Positions 6,127 through 7,669 of a stretch of DNA of 7,669 bases are shown here, piece by piece (positions within the stretch are counted from its first letter, which is position 1; each line of letters begins with the position of its first letter). The notes under the pieces are model-generated. The model did not search any database and was not told the origin of the DNA. It saw nothing but the letters and a program-made list of their open reading frames with translations. Made by a program: the position numbers and the translations under genes. Source of the DNA: Humitalea sp038249305 (GTDB lineage Bacteria; Pseudomonadota; Alphaproteobacteria; Acetobacterales; Acetobacteraceae); assembly GCA_038249305.1 (NCBI GenBank), contig JBBRWI010000186.1:1-7669 (forward strand), given 5' to 3'.

Positions 6127-6606
6127 ATGGCAGTTTTCATGAAGTACGGTGCTCTGGATGGCGAAGTTACGGCGCAAGGCTTTGAGAAGTGGATCGAGAT
6201 TCAGTCCATGCAATGGGGCGTCGGTCGCGGCATTTCGTCGGGCGTCGGCGGTGGTTCCAAGCGTGAATCCACGGCCCCGTCGGTCAGCGAGATCACGGTC
6301 TCCAAGACCTTCGACATCTCCTCGCCGCTGCTGCTGAAGGAAGCGGTCGGTGGCAAGGCGGTGGAGGTCAAGATCGACCTGACCCAGACCGACAACAGCG
6401 GCGAGCACGTCGCCTACCAGAAGTATGTGCTGACAGACACGCTGATCTCGGGCTACAGCATCTCCTCGGGGGGCGACCGCCCTTCGGAGAGCATCAGCCT
6501 GAACTTCTCCAAGTTCGACAGCGAATACCTGAACATCGACGACACCTTCACTGCCAAGACCACAGGCCACGTCGTCTATGACATCAGCAAGTCCCAGCTG
6601 ACCTGA
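6127..6606 (+). CDS. hcp: Type VI secretion tube protein Hcp (TssD)
   Basis: Hcp forms hexameric rings that stack into the inner tube; it is expelled from the cell and can carry effectors in its lumen. The 159-residue product has normal length and no signal peptide, as expected for a protein exported only by the T6SS. Family features are the N-terminal strand block LDGEVTAQGFEKWIEIQS (10-27), a Gly/Ser-rich loop at about 31-46, SEITVSKTFDISSPLLLKEA (54-73), the strand VEVKIDLTQT (79-88), and a C-terminal region with SLNFSKFDSEY (124-134). The length leaves no room for an extra C-terminal effector domain, so this is a plain structural Hcp. The gene is second after clpV, has its own good Shine-Dalgarno, and is closed by a strong terminator. 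That arrangement fits the high amounts of Hcp that the system needs. Confidence 0.96.
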   Translation: MAVFMKYGALDGEVTAQGFEKWIEIQSMQWGVGRGISSGVGGGSKRESTAPSVSEITVSKTFDISSPLLLKEAVGGKAVEVKIDLTQTDNSGEHVAYQKYVLTDTLISGYSISSGGDRPSESISLNFSKFDSEYLNIDDTFTAKTTGHVVYDISKSQLT

Positions 6607-6627
6607 GCCTTCACGTTCCAGCGCCGG

Positions 6628-6661
6628 GGGGCTGTGGCGTTCGCCGCAGCCCCTTTTTTTT
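6628..6661 (+). terminator. Rho-independent terminator after hcp
   Basis: GGGGCTG-T-GGC (6628-6638), a GTTC loop, and GCC-G-CAGCCCC (6643-6653) form an 11-pair stem with one T-G wobble. Eight T residues follow directly (6654-6661). It ends the clpV-hcp transcript 21 bases after the hcp stop. The opposite side lacks a T-run, so it probably works in one direction only and does not serve the convergent downstream gene. Confidence 0.93.
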
Positions 6662-6673
6662 GCGCGGCACCAA

Positions 6674-7669
6674 TCAGGCGCGCGCACGCACGCGGTCGAT
6701 GAAAACGCCGCAGGCTCCAAGGTAGTTCGAAGGCTCGGTCAGCCGCGCCACAGCCGCGGGATCGAGCGTCACCGCCGGCTCCCGCCCCAGAGCTTCAGCC
6801 AACGAGATTCCTTCCGCCAGGGCTACATCGCAGGCGTGGTGCACGACATCATGCGCCGCGCCGCGCCCGAGCAGCGGCGCCAACCCCATCATCACCGCCT
6901 CCGCCACGATCAGCCCACCCGTGCTGTCGAGGTTTTTCCGCATGCGGACGGTGTCCACCGTCATGCCCTCGGCGATGGTCAGCGCCTGAGCCAGCGCGCC
7001 ATGGGTCAGGCCAAACGCTTGCGGCAGGGCCAGGAGTTCTGCCTGCCACGGCCCGGTGCCGCGTTCGTGATCGTCAGCCATGGCGCAAAGCATCTGCGGC
7101 ACCAGCGCATGCACGCCGCGCGCCTGAGCGAGCACGTATTCGCAGGCGATCGGGTTGCGCTTCTGCGGCATGGTGCTGCTGCCGCCACGGCCCGGGGCGT
7201 GGGGTTCGAAGACCTCGGCGACCTCCGTCTGCATCAGCAGCATCACATCCTGTGCGATCTTCGACAGAGCACCGCACAGCAAGCCGCACCAGGCGACGGC
7301 TTCGGCAAATCCGTCGCGCGCGACATGCCAGGGGATGTCCGGGTCGATGAGGTCCAACTCATGTGCCAGCGCCGCGGCGACGGCCGGGCCTTGGTCACCC
7401 AGGCTCGCGAGCGTGCCGGCCGCCCCCCCGAATTGCACCCGCAGAACGCGCGGGCGCAGTTGGGCCAGGCGTTCGCGCATGGCGATCAGCGGCGCCAACC
7501 AGGCCGCGCATTTGTAGCCGAAGGTGATAGGCAGCGCGTGCTGCAAATGGGTCCGCCCGGCCATCACCGTATCACGGTGCTCATCGGCCCGCGTGGCCAG
7601 GGCGGCGATCAGCCGGTTCAGGTCGCGGTCCAGCAGGCCAAAGGCATCGCGCAGCATCAGCACCAGCGC
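6674..7669 (-). CDS. pcaB: 3-carboxy-cis,cis-muconate cycloisomerase (PcaB-like), N-terminus cut by window edge
   Basis: PcaB converts 3-carboxy-cis,cis-muconate to 4-carboxymuconolactone in the protocatechuate branch of the beta-ketoadipate pathway, in the cytoplasm. It belongs to the fumarase/aspartase superfamily. The window holds 331 C-terminal residues; about 20-120 more should lie to the right, depending on subtype. Landmarks, counted from the first visible residue, are LRDAF near the edge, AGRTHLQHALPITFG (37-51), VQFGGAAGTLASLG (78-91), and the superfamily signature GGSSTMPQKRNP (162-173) with its mobile serine loop. DDHERGTGPW (199-208) and EPSNYLGACGVFIDRV (312-327) follow. The QFGGAAGTLA block and the DHERG motif point to PcaB over adenylosuccinate lyase. 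WQAE appears where WHAE is commonly seen. It ends close after the signature, as in short PcaB forms. It converges on hcp with 67 bases between and has no evident link to secretion. Confidence 0.88.
   Translation of the reverse strand, partial: ALVLMLRDAFGLLDRDLNRLIAALATRADEHRDTVMAGRTHLQHALPITFGYKCAAWLAPLIAMRERLAQLRPRVLRVQFGGAAGTLASLGDQGPAVAAALAHELDLIDPDIPWHVARDGFAEAVAWCGLLCGALSKIAQDVMLLMQTEVAEVFEPHAPGRGGSSTMPQKRNPIACEYVLAQARGVHALVPQMLCAMADDHERGTGPWQAELLALPQAFGLTHGALAQALTIAEGMTVDTVRMRKNLDSTGGLIVAEAVMMGLAPLLGRGAAHDVVHHACDVALAEGISLAEALGREPAVTLDPAAVARLTEPSNYLGACGVFIDRVRARA

Noticed and set aside
6674..7669. Adenylosuccinate lyase or argininosuccinate lyase as identity of the right-end gene
   Set aside because: The superfamily signature is shared, but QFGGAAGTLA, the DHERG motif and the YLG C-terminus fit PcaB better.
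1..7669. Search for CRISPR arrays, tRNA genes, insertion sequences, attachment sites or a toxin-antitoxin or effector-immunity pair
   Set aside because: No regularly spaced repeats, cloverleaf, transposase or terminal repeats were seen, and every long stretch is taken by a recognised gene.

Overview
The window is part of a type VI secretion system (T6SS) locus, followed by the end of an aromatic-degradation gene. Base composition is GC-rich, and the coding regions strongly prefer G or C at third positions. Together with the protein sequences this suggests a proteobacterium, most likely an alphaproteobacterium. That placement is an inference from style and gene content, not from a marker gene.

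Layout. On the minus strand, reading right to left, lie tssA (3185 to 2055), tssB (1838 to 1332) and tssC (1327 to beyond the left edge). On the plus strand, divergent from tssA across a 189-base gap, lie clpV/tssH (3375 to 6020) and hcp/tssD (6127 to 6606). A strong rho-independent terminator (6628-6661) closes the clpV-hcp unit. Beyond it a convergent minus-strand gene, a pcaB-type 3-carboxy-cis,cis-muconate cycloisomerase, runs off the right edge without its N-terminus.

How the genes work together. Hcp hexamers stack into the inner tube and TssB/TssC form the contractile sheath around it. TssA organises assembly of tube and sheath at the baseplate. The ClpV ATPase takes apart the contracted sheath so its subunits can be reused. 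TssC carries an N-terminal helix of the kind that ClpV N-domains recognise. The baseplate and membrane-complex genes (tssE, F, G, K, J, L, M), vgrG and effectors are not visible; they probably lie beyond the left edge, downstream of tssC.

The window looks like a normal T6SS core with no new system in the coding regions. The points worth a second look are regulatory or compositional: dyads in the divergent tssA/clpV gap, a dyad over a candidate hcp promoter, a 216-base structured leader before tssB with its Shine-Dalgarno in a hairpin loop, and a local GC drop at the 3' end of clpV. No tRNA, rRNA, CRISPR array, insertion sequence or attachment site was seen.
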